From Pseudochrobactrum asaccharolyticum (GTDB taxonomy: Bacteria > Pseudomonadota > Alphaproteobacteria > Rhizobiales > Rhizobiaceae): a DNA stretch of 64,000 bases. A program made the translations under genes and the position numbers. Of the stretch, positions 17,359 through 26,458 are shown one piece after another (position 1 is the stretch's first letter; every line of letters begins with the position of its first letter). The notes below the pieces were generated by a model. That model saw nothing but the letters and a program-made list of their open reading frames with translations. It was not told where the DNA came from and ran no database searches. The stretch lies in the NCBI RefSeq assembly GCF_003314995.1, contig NZ_QNRH01000001.1, positions 798,117-862,116 on the forward strand, read 5' to 3'.

Positions 17359-18267
17359 ATGGCCGGTACAGACAAACAGCGCCCGATGATTTCAGAAGGC
17401 CCAGCAATCATTCTTGTAGAGCCGCAATTGCCGGAAAATATCGGTATGGTGGCACGTGCTATGGCCAATTTCGGCCTTGGCGAATTGCGTCTGGTCAATC
17501 CGCGTGAAGCCTTTCCGAATGACAAGGCACGCTCTGCGGCCAGTAAGGCTGACCATATTATCGACAGCGCTGTGCTCTATGATGATCTGCCGTCAGCACT
17601 GGCTGATCTCAACTTTGTTTATGCTACGACTGCCCGTGAGCGTGATGGATTCAAGCAGGTGCGCGGTCCTGTGGAGGCGGGTAAAATCCTGCGCCAGAAA
17701 TTTCGCACCGGTGAGAAAACCGGCATCATGTTTGGCCGCGAGCGTGTTGGCCTGAAAAATGATGAAGTTGGCCTTGCCGATGAACTGGTGACATTTCCGG
17801 TCAATCCGGCCTTTGCCTCGCTTAATATCGCGCAGGCTGTGTTGCTGATGTCCTATGAGTGGATGAAATCCGGTCTGGAAAATGAAACAGATACGGTTTT
17901 CCGTGGTCCTGAACTGCAACCGGCCAATAAAGAATATCTACACGGTTTCTTTAATCATTTGGAGGAAGCTCTGGATACGCGCGGTTATTTCCGTCCGGAA
18001 GCGCGTAAGGAGATTATGGTGAATAATCTGCGGGCAGTGCTGACCCGTCCGGCATTTGCGGAAGCCGAAGTCCGTTTGCTGCGTGGTGTGCTGACCTCGC
18101 TGGATTATTTCTCGCCAAAGAGCCCGCGTGGTTCCGGCGCGCCCGAAGGCCGCGCCAGAATATCTAATGATGTAGCGCCTGAAGGCCGTGCCAGAATACC
18201 TAATGATGCCGTGCATAAGGACGGGGCAGAGAATACCGAGCAGGATAAACCGGACGAAAATTGCTGA
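17359..18267 (+). CDS. RNA 2'-O-methyltransferase of the TrmJ/TrmH (SPOUT) family
   Basis: A 302-aa SPOUT methyltransferase. The family motifs are ILVEPQLPENIGMVARAMANFG (motif 1), IMFGRERVGLKNDE (motif 2) and ASLNIAQAVLLMSYEW (motif 3, SAM knot), so it should methylate a tRNA ribose, probably position 32 as in TrmJ. The C-terminus beyond residue 255 is unusual: a 36-bp in-frame tandem repeat gives APEGRARISNDV then APEGRARIPNDA, followed by a polar tail. The core is intact, so function should be retained. murI starts 12 bases later. Confidence 0.9.
   Translation: MAGTDKQRPMISEGPAIILVEPQLPENIGMVARAMANFGLGELRLVNPREAFPNDKARSAASKADHIIDSAVLYDDLPSALADLNFVYATTARERDGFKQVRGPVEAGKILRQKFRTGEKTGIMFGRERVGLKNDEVGLADELVTFPVNPAFASLNIAQAVLLMSYEWMKSGLENETDTVFRGPELQPANKEYLHGFFNHLEEALDTRGYFRPEARKEIMVNNLRAVLTRPAFAEAEVRLLRGVLTSLDYFSPKSPRGSGAPEGRARISNDVAPEGRARIPNDAVHKDGAENTEQDKPDENC
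18139..18210 (+). repeat. Two 36-bp in-frame tandem repeats inside trmJ
   Basis: Units at 18139-18174 and 18175-18210 differ at only a few positions and keep the reading frame, adding two 12-residue copies (APEGRARISNDV/APEGRARIPNDA) near the protein C-terminus. Confidence 0.9.
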
Positions 18268-18279
18268 GGCAGGTCTGAT

Positions 18280-19107
18280 ATGCATCATCTCGCGCAATAT
18301 ACGCATACGCATGTTGGCAGTAGTCAAGACGCGCCGATTATCGTTTTTGACAGCGGTATCGGCGGCCTGACAGTGCTGCGAGAGGCGCGGGTGCTGATGC
18401 CTGATCGCCATTTTATCTATGTGGCGGATGATGCTGGCTTCCCCTATGGCTCATGGGAAGAGCCGGCTCTGCGCGAACGTATCGTTACATTATTCGCAGA
18501 GCTGATCCGCCGTTTTCATCCGCAACTCTGTGTAATCGCCTGTAATACGGCGTCGACACTTGTGCTTGATGATCTGCGGCAGGCCTTTCCGGATACGCCT
18601 TTTGTCGGCACAGTTCCGGCGATTAAGCCTGCAGCTGAGCGCACACATTCCGGTCTTGTCTCGGTTCTGGCAACGCCGGGTACGGTCAAACGTGCTTATA
18701 CGCGCGATCTGATCCAGTCTTTCGCCTCGCAATGTCATGTGCGCCTTGTTGGGGCTGACCGGTTGGCCACATTGGCGGAAGCGCATATACGCGGTGAAAA
18801 GATTGATGACGAGCTGGTGCTGGAACAGATTACACCATGCTTTATCGAGCAGGATGGCAAGCGTACCGATATTGTCGTGCTGGCCTGCACACATTATCCG
18901 TTTCTGGCCAATGTATTCCGTCGTCTGGCGCCGTGGCCGGTAGACTGGCTTGATCCGGCAGAAGCTATTGCGCGACGTATGCTCTCTCTGTTGCCGGAGG
19001 CGAAGGATAAAAGCCTGCATCATCATGAGGATTTGGCGGTGTTCACATCCGGTAAACCGGATTATGCGATCCGCCGTTTGTTACAGGGTTTCGGTCTGAG
19101 AAACTGA
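18280..19107 (+). CDS. murI: Glutamate racemase
   Basis: A 275-aa cofactor-independent racemase that makes D-glutamate for peptidoglycan. The N-terminal substrate loop is F-D-S-G-I-G-G-L (D24, S25). The two catalytic cysteines are C88 in ACNTAST and C203 in ACTHYPFL. The first 18 residues ([18 protein letters not shown]) form a short extension. The gene follows trmJ by 12 bases on the same strand and is probably cotranscribed with it, the order found in related genomes. Confidence 0.95.
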   Translation: MHHLAQYTHTHVGSSQDAPIIVFDSGIGGLTVLREARVLMPDRHFIYVADDAGFPYGSWEEPALRERIVTLFAELIRRFHPQLCVIACNTASTLVLDDLRQAFPDTPFVGTVPAIKPAAERTHSGLVSVLATPGTVKRAYTRDLIQSFASQCHVRLVGADRLATLAEAHIRGEKIDDELVLEQITPCFIEQDGKRTDIVVLACTHYPFLANVFRRLAPWPVDWLDPAEAIARRMLSLLPEAKDKSLHHHEDLAVFTSGKPDYAIRRLLQGFGLRN

Positions 19108-19191
19108 TCGACAATTGCGATAAGGTTAAATCTAAACTATAATATCTCCGTATAAATAACTGTATTTATTGTTTTATATGGAGTTTTTATC

Positions 19192-19623
19192 GTGAAGATT
19201 TTAAAAGTTTCTGCGGCGCTTATTATTGCTGTTTCACTGTTTTCCGGTGCCGCTTATGCAAAAACACTAAATTTTGAAAGCAGTTTGTCGGGCAATAAAG
19301 AAGTGCCGCATATTACGACAACAGCCAAAGGGCAGCTTAAAGCCAGTTATAACACCATCAGCAAAGTGCTGAAATGGCATGTCAGCTATAGTGGCCTGAG
19401 TGGTGCAGCGAGCATGGCTCATTTTCACGGCCCTGCAACAACCAAGCAAAATGCTGATGTGATTATTGCGATTGAAAATAAAGACTTGAAAAGCCCGATT
19501 GAGGGTTCTGAAAAGCTGACCAAAGCACAGGAAAAGCAACTGCTGTCCGGCCACTGGTATTTCAATATCCATACGGAAAAACACCCTGGCGGTGAGATCA
19601 GAACGCAACTGATTGCCAAATAA
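19192..19623 (+). CDS. CHRD-domain secreted protein
   Basis: A 143-aa exported protein with a clear signal peptide (KILKVSAALIIAVSLFSGAAYA, cut near residue 23) and a single CHRD domain filling the rest (SLSGNKEVP, MAHFHGPA, GHWYFNIHTEKHPGGEIRTQL). CHRD domains are beta-rich modules found in chordin and in many bacterial exported proteins of unknown function. The start is GTG with GGAG 8 bases upstream. Single-gene unit with its own terminator. Confidence 0.87.
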   Translation: MKILKVSAALIIAVSLFSGAAYAKTLNFESSLSGNKEVPHITTTAKGQLKASYNTISKVLKWHVSYSGLSGAASMAHFHGPATTKQNADVIIAIENKDLKSPIEGSEKLTKAQEKQLLSGHWYFNIHTEKHPGGEIRTQLIAK

Positions 19624-19644
19624 ACGGCTGTCCTGACAAACAAG

Positions 19645-19680
19645 GCGCTCTCTGATGGTAATCAGGGAGCGCTTTTATTT
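19645..19680 (+). terminator. Terminator of the CHRD gene
   Basis: 12-bp stem GCGCTCTCTGAT/ATCAGGGAGCGC (one G-T pair), loop GGTA, then TTTTATTTT. Confidence 0.88.
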
Positions 19681-19710
19681 TATGAAAATCAGATTATCAG
19701 TGAAACTTGC

Positions 19711-19742
19711 TTGACCTTGCCCTAAGGGCAACCCTGCATAGC
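19711..19742 (+). promoter_or_regulatory. MerR-type autoregulated promoter of merR
   Basis: A TTGACC -35 box at 19711-19716 is followed at once by the perfect 15-bp dyad TTGCCCTAAGGGCAA (19717-19731) and a weak -10 (CATAGC near 19737) about 20 bp from the -35. A dyad inside an over-long spacer is the signature of MerR-activated promoters. The merR start is 30 bases downstream, so it probably binds here itself. Confidence 0.75.
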
Positions 19743-19771
19743 TTGTGCGATCAGACTCACAAGGAGATAGC

Positions 19772-20581
19772 ATGCTGACAATCGGACAAATGGCGCGCTC
19801 ACAGGGCGTTAGCACCAAAACCCTGCGCCATTATGATAGTATTGGTCTGTTTAGCCCGACATTGAACGGACAGAATAACGGCTACCGTTATTACCGGCCG
19901 GAGCAGATTGTAATGCTCGGTCGCATCGTATGGCTGAAACAGCTGGGTATGGCGCTGGATGAGATCAAAACACTGGCCGCTGACGGCGGCTTGGACAGTG
20001 TAGAAAAGATGCATGCAGTGCTGCAAAACCATGCCGTTCAGCTGGAAGCTGATATAAACAGGCGTCAGAAAACGCTCGGCCATCTTCATCGCTATCTCGC
20101 ACAACCGGAGCGCAAAATGCCTGACTTACAAAAACCTGAACGGGTTTTCTTCGCAGCACAACGCATTATCGGCATGTGCTGGTATCCTGAGGACGAAGGC
20201 AGTATTCCGCAAATGTGGGATCGTTTTGAAGCGCGCGAGCATGAGATCGAGCGTCTGGAAGAGCCTGTGGGCACTTTCGGCATTTGCCAGCCGCTGGCAG
20301 ACGGGCAGTGGCGCTACATTGCAGGCCTGCCGGTTGGCGCAGATGCGGCTATTCCTGATGGATTGACCGCGATGGAAATTCCGGGGCGTTATTATGCGAA
20401 GGTCGAACATCACGGTGAGGTAACAACTTTGCCGGAAACGTTCCGTGCCGCATATTCAGAATGGCTGCCAAGCGCAGGTATGCAGCCTGATGAAGGCATT
20501 GAGTTTGAATATAGCGGTGCGCGTTTTCTCGGACCTATGCACCCTGAAAGCGTAACTGAGATCTATATCCCGCTGAAATAA
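19772..20581 (+). CDS. MerR-family regulator with GyrI-like effector-binding domain
   Basis: A 269-aa regulator. The N-terminus (MLTIGQMARSQGVSTKTLRHYDSIGLFSP) is the MerR winged helix-turn-helix, followed by a dimerisation helix to about residue 110. The C-terminal 150 residues resemble the GyrI-like/AraC effector-binding fold used by BmrR-type drug sensors (AMEIPGRYYAKVEHHGE, EIYIPLK at the end). No metal-binding cysteines, so a small-molecule sensor is likely. The ATG at 19772 has AAGGAG 5 bases upstream; an earlier ATG at 19745 lies in the promoter region. Confidence 0.88.
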   Translation: MLTIGQMARSQGVSTKTLRHYDSIGLFSPTLNGQNNGYRYYRPEQIVMLGRIVWLKQLGMALDEIKTLAADGGLDSVEKMHAVLQNHAVQLEADINRRQKTLGHLHRYLAQPERKMPDLQKPERVFFAAQRIIGMCWYPEDEGSIPQMWDRFEAREHEIERLEEPVGTFGICQPLADGQWRYIAGLPVGADAAIPDGLTAMEIPGRYYAKVEHHGEVTTLPETFRAAYSEWLPSAGMQPDEGIEFEYSGARFLGPMHPESVTEIYIPLK

Positions 20582-20590
20582 TGAAATGAT

Positions 20591-20626
20591 AAAGAGCGAC
20601 CTTGATCATGTTTCAGGTCGCTCTTT
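20591..20626 (+). terminator. Terminator of merR
   Basis: 12-bp stem AAAGAGCGACCT/AGGTCGCTCTTT with a 12-base loop, 10 bases after the stop codon. Confidence 0.8.
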
Positions 20627-20677
20627 ATGTGATTTGCTTCTATCGCCGGTGACGACAGAAATCAGGTAGCGGAGATT

Positions 20678-21736
20678 ATGATGATGAAGCAGACAATGGC
20701 TGCATTGGCGGCAGGTTTAAGTATTTTGATGCTGACAGGCAGCTTTGCAGCCGTGGCAGAACAGGTTGGTTTCCGGCAAACCGAGCTGACGGATAAGAGC
20801 GGCAATCGTGATTTGAAAGTAGCGCTTTGGTATCCGACATCTGACACAAAACCAGTCGTGATGATTGGCGAAAATCCGGCATTTATTGGTATTGAGGCTA
20901 TTAAAGATGCTGCACCGGATAAGAACGCTCATCCGCTTGTGGTTCTGTCTCATGGCTATGGCGGCAGCTGGCGTAATCTCAACTGGCTGGCGGGTGAGCT
21001 GGTTGGGCAGGGCTATATTGTTGCCGCACCGGATCATCCGGGCACGACCACATTTAATCGCGATAAAGAGCAGGCTGCGAAGCTCTGGGAGCGCCCGCAT
21101 GATCTGAGCCGCGTGATTGATGCTGTGAGCTCTGACAGCGCTCTGGCGGGCAGGGTTGAGTCTAAACGCATTGCTGCGATTGGCCATTCTCTCGGTGGCT
21201 GGTCAGTCGTGGCTTTGGCCGGAGCACAGTTTGATCGGGAACGTTTTGAGAAGGACTGTAAAGACAATCCCAATCCGCGCACTTGCGGCTTGGCAGATGA
21301 GCTGATCAACCCGCAGGGTGATGTTGCGGCTGAAAAGCTGAAAACCATGAAAGCTGATCCGCGCGTCGGTGCAATTGTATCACTTGATCTGGGGCTGGCG
21401 CGTGGTTTTACGCCGGAGAGCCTGAACAGTATTTCAGTGCCTGCGCTGATCTTTGGTGCTGGCGTTGATATTGGTGACCTGCCTGCCAAAATGGAATCCG
21501 GCTATATCGCAGAAAATATGCCCGATAAAGCCACACAATATATCGAAATCGCGGATGCCGCGCATTTCAGCTTCATGCAGAACTGTAAGGCTGGTGCAGT
21601 GGAAATGATTGAGGCCGAAATGCCGGGCGATGGTATTGTGTGCAAAGATGGCGGAGGACGTAGTCGTGAGGCAATCCATCGTAAAGTTGCCGATAAGATT
21701 ATCGCTTTCTTGGCAAAATCCATTCCCGCTCAGTAA
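20678..21736 (+). CDS. Exported dienelactone hydrolase-like alpha/beta hydrolase
   Basis: A 352-aa alpha/beta hydrolase of the predicted dienelactone hydrolase/PAF-acetylhydrolase-like group. A signal peptide (KQTMAALAAGLSILMLTGSFAAVAEQ) sends it to the periplasm. The oxyanion segment is VLSHGYGGSWRN, the nucleophile elbow G-H-S-L-G-G lies near residue 170, and the late His is in ADAAHFSF. Three Met codons in a row make the exact start ambiguous; GGAG lies just upstream of the first. Substrate unknown. Confidence 0.85.
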   Translation: MMMKQTMAALAAGLSILMLTGSFAAVAEQVGFRQTELTDKSGNRDLKVALWYPTSDTKPVVMIGENPAFIGIEAIKDAAPDKNAHPLVVLSHGYGGSWRNLNWLAGELVGQGYIVAAPDHPGTTTFNRDKEQAAKLWERPHDLSRVIDAVSSDSALAGRVESKRIAAIGHSLGGWSVVALAGAQFDRERFEKDCKDNPNPRTCGLADELINPQGDVAAEKLKTMKADPRVGAIVSLDLGLARGFTPESLNSISVPALIFGAGVDIGDLPAKMESGYIAENMPDKATQYIEIADAAHFSFMQNCKAGAVEMIEAEMPGDGIVCKDGGGRSREAIHRKVADKIIAFLAKSIPAQ

Positions 21737-21744
21737 TGCAAAAA

Positions 21745-21770
21745 GGCCGCTGTGAAGCGGCCTTTTTTTT
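21745..21770 (+). terminator. Terminator between converging genes
   Basis: 7-bp stem GGCCGCT/AGCGGCC with loop GTGA and eight T; serves the hydrolase on the plus strand and, with AAAA on the other side, may also stop the converging phytase-like esterase gene. Confidence 0.9.
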
Positions 21771-21787
21771 AGAGAGCCTTGGGAGGC

Positions 21788-24004
21788 TTACTGGATCTTC
21801 AGTTCACTGACATTACCGACAGTGAAGAACTGGGTTTCACCGCTGGAACCGTCAACACCGTCATTATCGGTCACGACATAGCCAATGCCGTTTTTGTCGA
21901 TGGCGAAGCCTTCAACTTTGTCCGGTACAAAGCCATTGAGTTTCTTGAGATCAGGAATGAAATCATAAACCAATGTCTTGCTGACGACCGGCAGTTTCTC
22001 TCCGATTTTAGCCGGTTTCAGGTCTGCGAGAGCCACTTTGTAAAGGCGCTTATTGACAGATTCCTTGCCAATCAGATTATCGCGCTCAACGATATAGAGC
22101 TGGCCGTCATGGGCAGTCACTTCAGAAAGGCCAACCCAGCCTTTTTCCTTTTTATCCAACGGATAGGCAACGGCAGCCCATTCTTCGCTTTTCAAATTAT
22201 AGCTGAGGATTTTGACATTGCCCTTGTCGTCATCAGCCCATTCGCGCTGTACCACCATCCAGAGCGTTTCATTATCGCCTTCACCGGTACGGGTAATACC
22301 TTCAAGGCCAAAACGTGTCTGATGCTTGAGCAGGTCCTCAGGCAAAGCGATTTCTTTTTTGATTTCGCCTTTTTCATTTACATTGAGAATTGCATGCGGA
22401 ACGAGCTTCTTCTGATCGCCTTCATTGGCCAGCCAGAAACCGCCTTTTCCATCCGTGGTAATGCCTTCCAGATCAAGCTTTTGCGCGGCATCTTTACCGC
22501 GTTTTACCAGCAGAGCTGAAGTGATTTTCGCAGGCTTCTGGTTGGCATCAATCGTGTAGATGGTTGGTGAAGCATAATAGGCGGAGTCAGAGATGGCATA
22601 GAGAATACCGTCTTTGCTTTCATCAGCAACCAGACCGGACAGGGCGCCCCAGCCGATTGGTGTGCCGTCTTCGGTCAGTTCCGAAACCAGCTGCGGATAG
22701 GCGGCAGGTTTATCCTGCAACTCATAGATCATCACATGAGAGCGGGCACCGCCGTCTTCACCCAGATCGGTTTCATTAGCAGTGACCAGCAGGTTGCGCG
22801 ACGGAATTGCCAGAACACCTTCAGGGCCGATGCCGGATGGCAGCAGTTGCACGAATTCAGGGTCTTTACCGGTATCTTTATAAACACTGACCATCGAGCC
22901 GCGTTCGCTGGCGATAAACAGGTAATCTGTATCACCGAAGCGACCAACTTCCGCGCCTTCCAGCTCAACGCCTTTTTTATTGCGCTTTTCCGGATAATGG
23001 CCGTGGGCTGCAATCTTATGCTCCAGCGTATTGCCTGAATCATAGAGCACTTTGCCGCTTGTGTCGAAAATTGTGAAACCGCGGGAGCCGCCTTTATAAT
23101 CGCCTTCATTGGCGGTCAGAAGACGGTCATCACCAACCCATTTAATGGTATCCGGTTCGCGGGCAACATTCTTCATTTCGCCGTTGAACTTGATCTGGCC
23201 GTCTTTCTTGGTGTCGATCTTGTCGAGATCAACAGTGCCGGCAGAGAAGTGCGATGTGATTTTGCCGGAAGCCGCATCAATGATTGCGATATGGTTGTTT
23301 TCCTGCAGGGTAACAGCAATTTCATTCTTACTGTTGAAGGAAACAAATTCCGGTTCCGGATCTTCCGGTGCGATTTCCGCAATACCGGTCATATCCACGA
23401 GTTTCATGGTTTTGCAGTCAGGCTTACCGTCTTTAAGGTTGAGAATAACCAGATTACCGGCCGGAAGCTGCGGCAGTTCACCGTCGTTCAGTTCCTCATC
23501 GCGTTCATTTTCAATGGCAACGGCGAGGAATTTCTTGTCAGGAGAAACAGCAACGGAATCCGGCTGGCCGCCAAGATCACAGCTCATTTCTAACTTGCGC
23601 GAAGCAATATCAATGACATCCAGACGACCGGATGGTTTGACGTAGCTTTCTGATGTGTTGACACCGGCGAGGATGCGTTTGCCGGCGACAGTCACTGAAG
23701 TCGGTTCGCCTTCAACTTTGAGGACACCACCGGCTTTCGGGTTTTTAGGGTCGGTAATGTCAACAAAACCGATGCCGCCATACGGGCTGTCAGAATAAAT
23801 CAGCGTGTTGCCATCTTCCGAAACCGTAATTATTTCCGAAGAGGTGGCTGCTTTGGCATCTGCATCTTTCGGCAGGTTGTCTGTTACCGCAAAGCTGGCA
23901 ATACGGTTGAAAACCGGCTCAGCCGAAGCGGAAAAGGCAACAGAGCTTGCCAGTGTGGCAGTAAGAGCGGTGATGAGAGAAAGTCTCATTGAGCGGCGCG
24001 ACAT
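21788..24004 (-). CDS. Exported esterase-like-activity-of-phytase family protein with beta-propeller
   Basis: A 738-aa exported protein. After the signal peptide (RLSLITALTATLASSVAFSASA) comes a WD40/YVTN-like beta-propeller half (GLVDITDP-type repeats, EPTSVTVAG, QPDSVAVSPDKKFLAVAIENE) and then the esterase-like activity of phytase domain (PF13449), recognisable from LEGITTDGKGGFWLANEG, FGLEGITRTGEGDNETLWMV and KVEGFAIDKNGIGYVVTDNDG. The biochemical role of this domain is poorly defined. It is a single-gene unit. The upstream region contains a large palindromic repeat. Confidence 0.82.
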   Translation of the reverse strand: MSRRSMRLSLITALTATLASSVAFSASAEPVFNRIASFAVTDNLPKDADAKAATSSEIITVSEDGNTLIYSDSPYGGIGFVDITDPKNPKAGGVLKVEGEPTSVTVAGKRILAGVNTSESYVKPSGRLDVIDIASRKLEMSCDLGGQPDSVAVSPDKKFLAVAIENERDEELNDGELPQLPAGNLVILNLKDGKPDCKTMKLVDMTGIAEIAPEDPEPEFVSFNSKNEIAVTLQENNHIAIIDAASGKITSHFSAGTVDLDKIDTKKDGQIKFNGEMKNVAREPDTIKWVGDDRLLTANEGDYKGGSRGFTIFDTSGKVLYDSGNTLEHKIAAHGHYPEKRNKKGVELEGAEVGRFGDTDYLFIASERGSMVSVYKDTGKDPEFVQLLPSGIGPEGVLAIPSRNLLVTANETDLGEDGGARSHVMIYELQDKPAAYPQLVSELTEDGTPIGWGALSGLVADESKDGILYAISDSAYYASPTIYTIDANQKPAKITSALLVKRGKDAAQKLDLEGITTDGKGGFWLANEGDQKKLVPHAILNVNEKGEIKKEIALPEDLLKHQTRFGLEGITRTGEGDNETLWMVVQREWADDDKGNVKILSYNLKSEEWAAVAYPLDKKEKGWVGLSEVTAHDGQLYIVERDNLIGKESVNKRLYKVALADLKPAKIGEKLPVVSKTLVYDFIPDLKKLNGFVPDKVEGFAIDKNGIGYVVTDNDGVDGSSGETQFFTVGNVSELKIQ

Positions 24005-24334
24005 AGAGATCCCCGAATGTTGCGATAAAATCTAAATCTCTGCTCCAAAAGCCGACATGCCTTGCTGTAAATGGTAATTTCTGCGTTTCCGGTGCTCGCG
24101 TACTTATAAGTACGCTGCTTTCCGGTGCTCGAAATCACCATTTTCGCTATGGCCTGCCACTTTTTGATTCAGACATTGAGGGGAGGTTTCGCCGTTCTCT
24201 GTTGCAGGCAAATGTCACTTCCGTGAAGAAATGATGACATGACTTTTATTAGCATTTTATTCGCTAACAAAGCTGAGGGAAATCGCACCGCACAAAATTG
24301 TACTCTAGCTGCAAGTTCCCGGCGTTTAAGTCAG
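24005..24334. other. Gene-free 330-bp stretch with a palindromic element
   Basis: Holds the palindromic repeat described at 24056-24158, then an AT-rich run (24180-24330). No coding region seen. Confidence 0.5.
24056..24158. repeat. Large imperfect palindromic intergenic element
   Basis: Centre is the perfect 18-bp palindrome GCGTACTTATAAGTACGC at 24097-24114. It is flanked by two direct copies of TTTCCGGTGCTCG (24086-24098 and 24119-24131) and by outer inverted arms AAATGGTAATTTC/GAAATCACCATTT. The layout resembles the dispersed palindromic elements known from Brucella and rhizobia. Confidence 0.7.
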
Positions 24335-24523
24335 TTAAACTTTGGCTGGGCGCAGAAGGCGTTCAACAATCACAGCCGAAACGAATGCAGTACCAACAAC
24401 TATGATGCCAACACTTAGTTCAGACAGGCCAAGAGTGAGAAGCCAGTTTCTTGGAAAGAAACCAAGTACCAGAACCAGAGCAACAGCTGCCCCAAGTACA
24501 GGCAATATTTTATTTCGAAACAT
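24335..24523 (-). CDS. Small two-helix membrane protein
   Basis: A 62-aa protein (MFRNKILPVLGAAVALVLVL onward) with two strongly hydrophobic segments, about residues 7-22 and 34-53, and a positively charged end (ERLLRPAKV). The ATG at 24523 has AGAGG 8 bases upstream; the GTG at 24532 overlaps that site and is unlikely. No family recognised. The good ribosome site and clean hydropathy support a real gene. Confidence 0.55.
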   Translation of the reverse strand: MFRNKILPVLGAAVALVLVLGFFPRNWLLTLGLSELSVGIIVVGTAFVSAVIVERLLRPAKV

Positions 24524-24588
24524 TGAATGCACCTCTGTAATTTTGAGAAAAACAAAATTGACTGATTAGAGAATACAGCCGAATTTAA

Positions 24589-25056
24589 CTACGATGAGAA
24601 AATGCTGAAACGCTTGCAGATTGTATTGTCGCCGGTGCGATAGCTCTGGAAACCGATTGCGTCATAATAAGCCAGACCGTTGGCATTATCCGCGCCGATA
24701 GTTGCATCAATATTTTGCAGGTCTGCATTTTCAGCTGCGAGTCTGGTCGCGGCGAACAGAGCCTTGCCGACACCGCGACGGGCTGCATTCGGGCTGACAT
24801 GGGTGCCGATAATACCCCAACCGGCTGTGACACCATATTTATTGTCTTCAACCGCACGTATCAGCGACTGAAAGCCCAAAACCTCGCCACTTTCATCTTC
24901 CGCGACACTGCACAGAATGCCATGCGGATTATTAATATAAGTATCGCGCACAAAATCCTGATCATGCGGGCGTTGCCGCTGTGTGACTGCAATAATATCC
25001 GTCAAAATACGGCTCATGGCTTCAGCGTCACTCAATCGGGCAGTTCTTATGATCAT
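24589..25056 (-). CDS. GNAT acetyltransferase
   Basis: A 155-aa GNAT N-acetyltransferase beginning MIIRTARLSDAEAMSRILTD. Motif A is GTHVSPNAARRGVGKALFAATRLAAE with the R-x-x-G-x-G acetyl-CoA loop. It lies 33 bp downstream of dinB on the same strand, so cotranscription, and hence DNA damage control, is possible. Substrate unknown. Confidence 0.85.
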   Translation of the reverse strand: MIIRTARLSDAEAMSRILTDIIAVTQRQRPHDQDFVRDTYINNPHGILCSVAEDESGEVLGFQSLIRAVEDNKYGVTAGWGIIGTHVSPNAARRGVGKALFAATRLAAENADLQNIDATIGADNANGLAYYDAIGFQSYRTGDNTICKRFSIFSS

Positions 25057-25089
25057 TACTTTATCTTCCGTATCAATAGCTGCATGCTG

Positions 25090-26436
25090 TTACTTGTCTG
25101 AAGGTGTTTGCGGGCGGGCGAGGTTGCCTTTACCGAATGTATAGCCGGTTTCCACGGTCTTGGAGCCGAATTTAGAACGCAGTTTATCAATCGCTGTTTC
25201 TGCCGCAGCGCGTTTGCCTGCTTTGATATCGACCAGATCAGGCGGATCAGCTTTAACCGGATCAGTGAGATCGGTGACACCAATGCCAAGCAAGCGATAT
25301 TTTGTGCCGTCGATTTCTTTTTGCAGCATATAAAGACCGGTGCGGAAAATCCTGTCTGCAAGCTGCGTAGGATCGCTCAGGCGATGATTGCGGGTACGGC
25401 TCTGGAAATCCTTGGTTTTGAGCTTCAGCACCACTGTATGACCTGCTATGTCGCCATGCTTCAATCGTCCTGCCACTTTCTCCGAGAGGGCTCGCAGCAC
25501 CGGCACAAGTTCCTCAGCTTTGGCGATATCAATATCAAAGGTGGTTTCATTGGAGATGCTTTTCATCTCGCTTTCCGGCTGCACAGTGCGCGTGTCCATG
25601 CCGCGGGAGAGGCGATACATCCGCTGTCCCATAACGCCATAGGACTTCATCAGCGCGGATTCTTCCATCTGCTGTAATTGTCCGATGGTCTGAATACCGT
25701 CTGCATTGAGCTTGGCATTGAGTGCTTTGCCAACACCCCAGATCATGTCGACCGGCTTGGTTTTCAGAAAATCCTGCGCTTCTCTTTCCCCGATCACCGA
25801 GAAACCGCGCGGCTTTTCCATATCCGAGGCCAGTTTTGCGAGAAATTTACAATAGGACAGGCCGACAGAAACCGTGATGCCGATTTCCTGCTCAATTCGA
25901 CGCGCAAATTCTGCCAGCACGAGAGCAGGCGGAGCGCGATGCAATTTGGCCGTACCGTGCAAATCCAGAAACGCCTCATCAATGGAGAGCGGCTCTACCA
26001 GAGGCGTGAGATCAAACATCATCTGGCGAATCTGATGGCCGACCTTGCGATATTTTTCCATATTCGGTGGGACAAAGATTGCCTGAGGGCAGAGTTCAAT
26101 GGCTTTGAAAGTCGGCATGGCCGAGCGCACACCATGAATACGGGCAATATAGCAGCAGGTGGAAACCACACCGCGCTTGCCACCGCCGACAATCACCGGC
26201 TTGTCACGCAAATCAGGATTGTCGCGCTTTTCAATGGAAGCATAAAATGCATCGCAATCAATATGCGCGAAACTGAGATCATAGAGTTCTTCATGGCGCA
26301 CGAGGCGCGGGCTGCCGCAAGAGCTGCACCGAGGGCGAGGGTCAGAGCGGCGTTTTTTCTGCACGGTCAGGCAATCGCGGCAGAAACCTGCCTGCGGATC
26401 AGCCTCAGCAAAATAACCGGAAACACCGTTGACCAT
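25090..26436 (-). CDS. dinB: DNA polymerase IV with N-terminal zinc-finger-like extension
   Basis: A 448-aa Y-family translesion polymerase. Catalytic acids are in [15 protein letters not shown] and [12 protein letters not shown]; the little-finger domain follows ([10 protein letters not shown] onward). It has a 45-residue N-terminal extension with C19-x2-C22 and C37-x2-C40, probably a zinc ribbon, seen in rhizobial DinB proteins. The frame is open to 26481, but a LexA box occupies 26459-26473, so the ATG at 26436 (MVNGVSG) is the sensible start. DinB is SOS-induced in many bacteria, and the operator supports that here. Confidence 0.93.
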   Translation of the reverse strand: MVNGVSGYFAEADPQAGFCRDCLTVQKKRRSDPRPRCSSCGSPRLVRHEELYDLSFAHIDCDAFYASIEKRDNPDLRDKPVIVGGGKRGVVSTCCYIARIHGVRSAMPTFKAIELCPQAIFVPPNMEKYRKVGHQIRQMMFDLTPLVEPLSIDEAFLDLHGTAKLHRAPPALVLAEFARRIEQEIGITVSVGLSYCKFLAKLASDMEKPRGFSVIGEREAQDFLKTKPVDMIWGVGKALNAKLNADGIQTIGQLQQMEESALMKSYGVMGQRMYRLSRGMDTRTVQPESEMKSISNETTFDIDIAKAEELVPVLRALSEKVAGRLKHGDIAGHTVVLKLKTKDFQSRTRNHRLSDPTQLADRIFRTGLYMLQKEIDGTKYRLLGIGVTDLTDPVKADPPDLVDIKAGKRAAAETAIDKLRSKFGSKTVETGYTFGKGNLARPQTPSDK

Positions 26437-26458
26437 TGTAAAACCTGTATCGTGAACC

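Noticed and set aside
21779..22519. 246-aa open frame opposite the phytase-like esterase gene
   Set aside because: Shadow of a well-supported gene; no ribosome site or domain.
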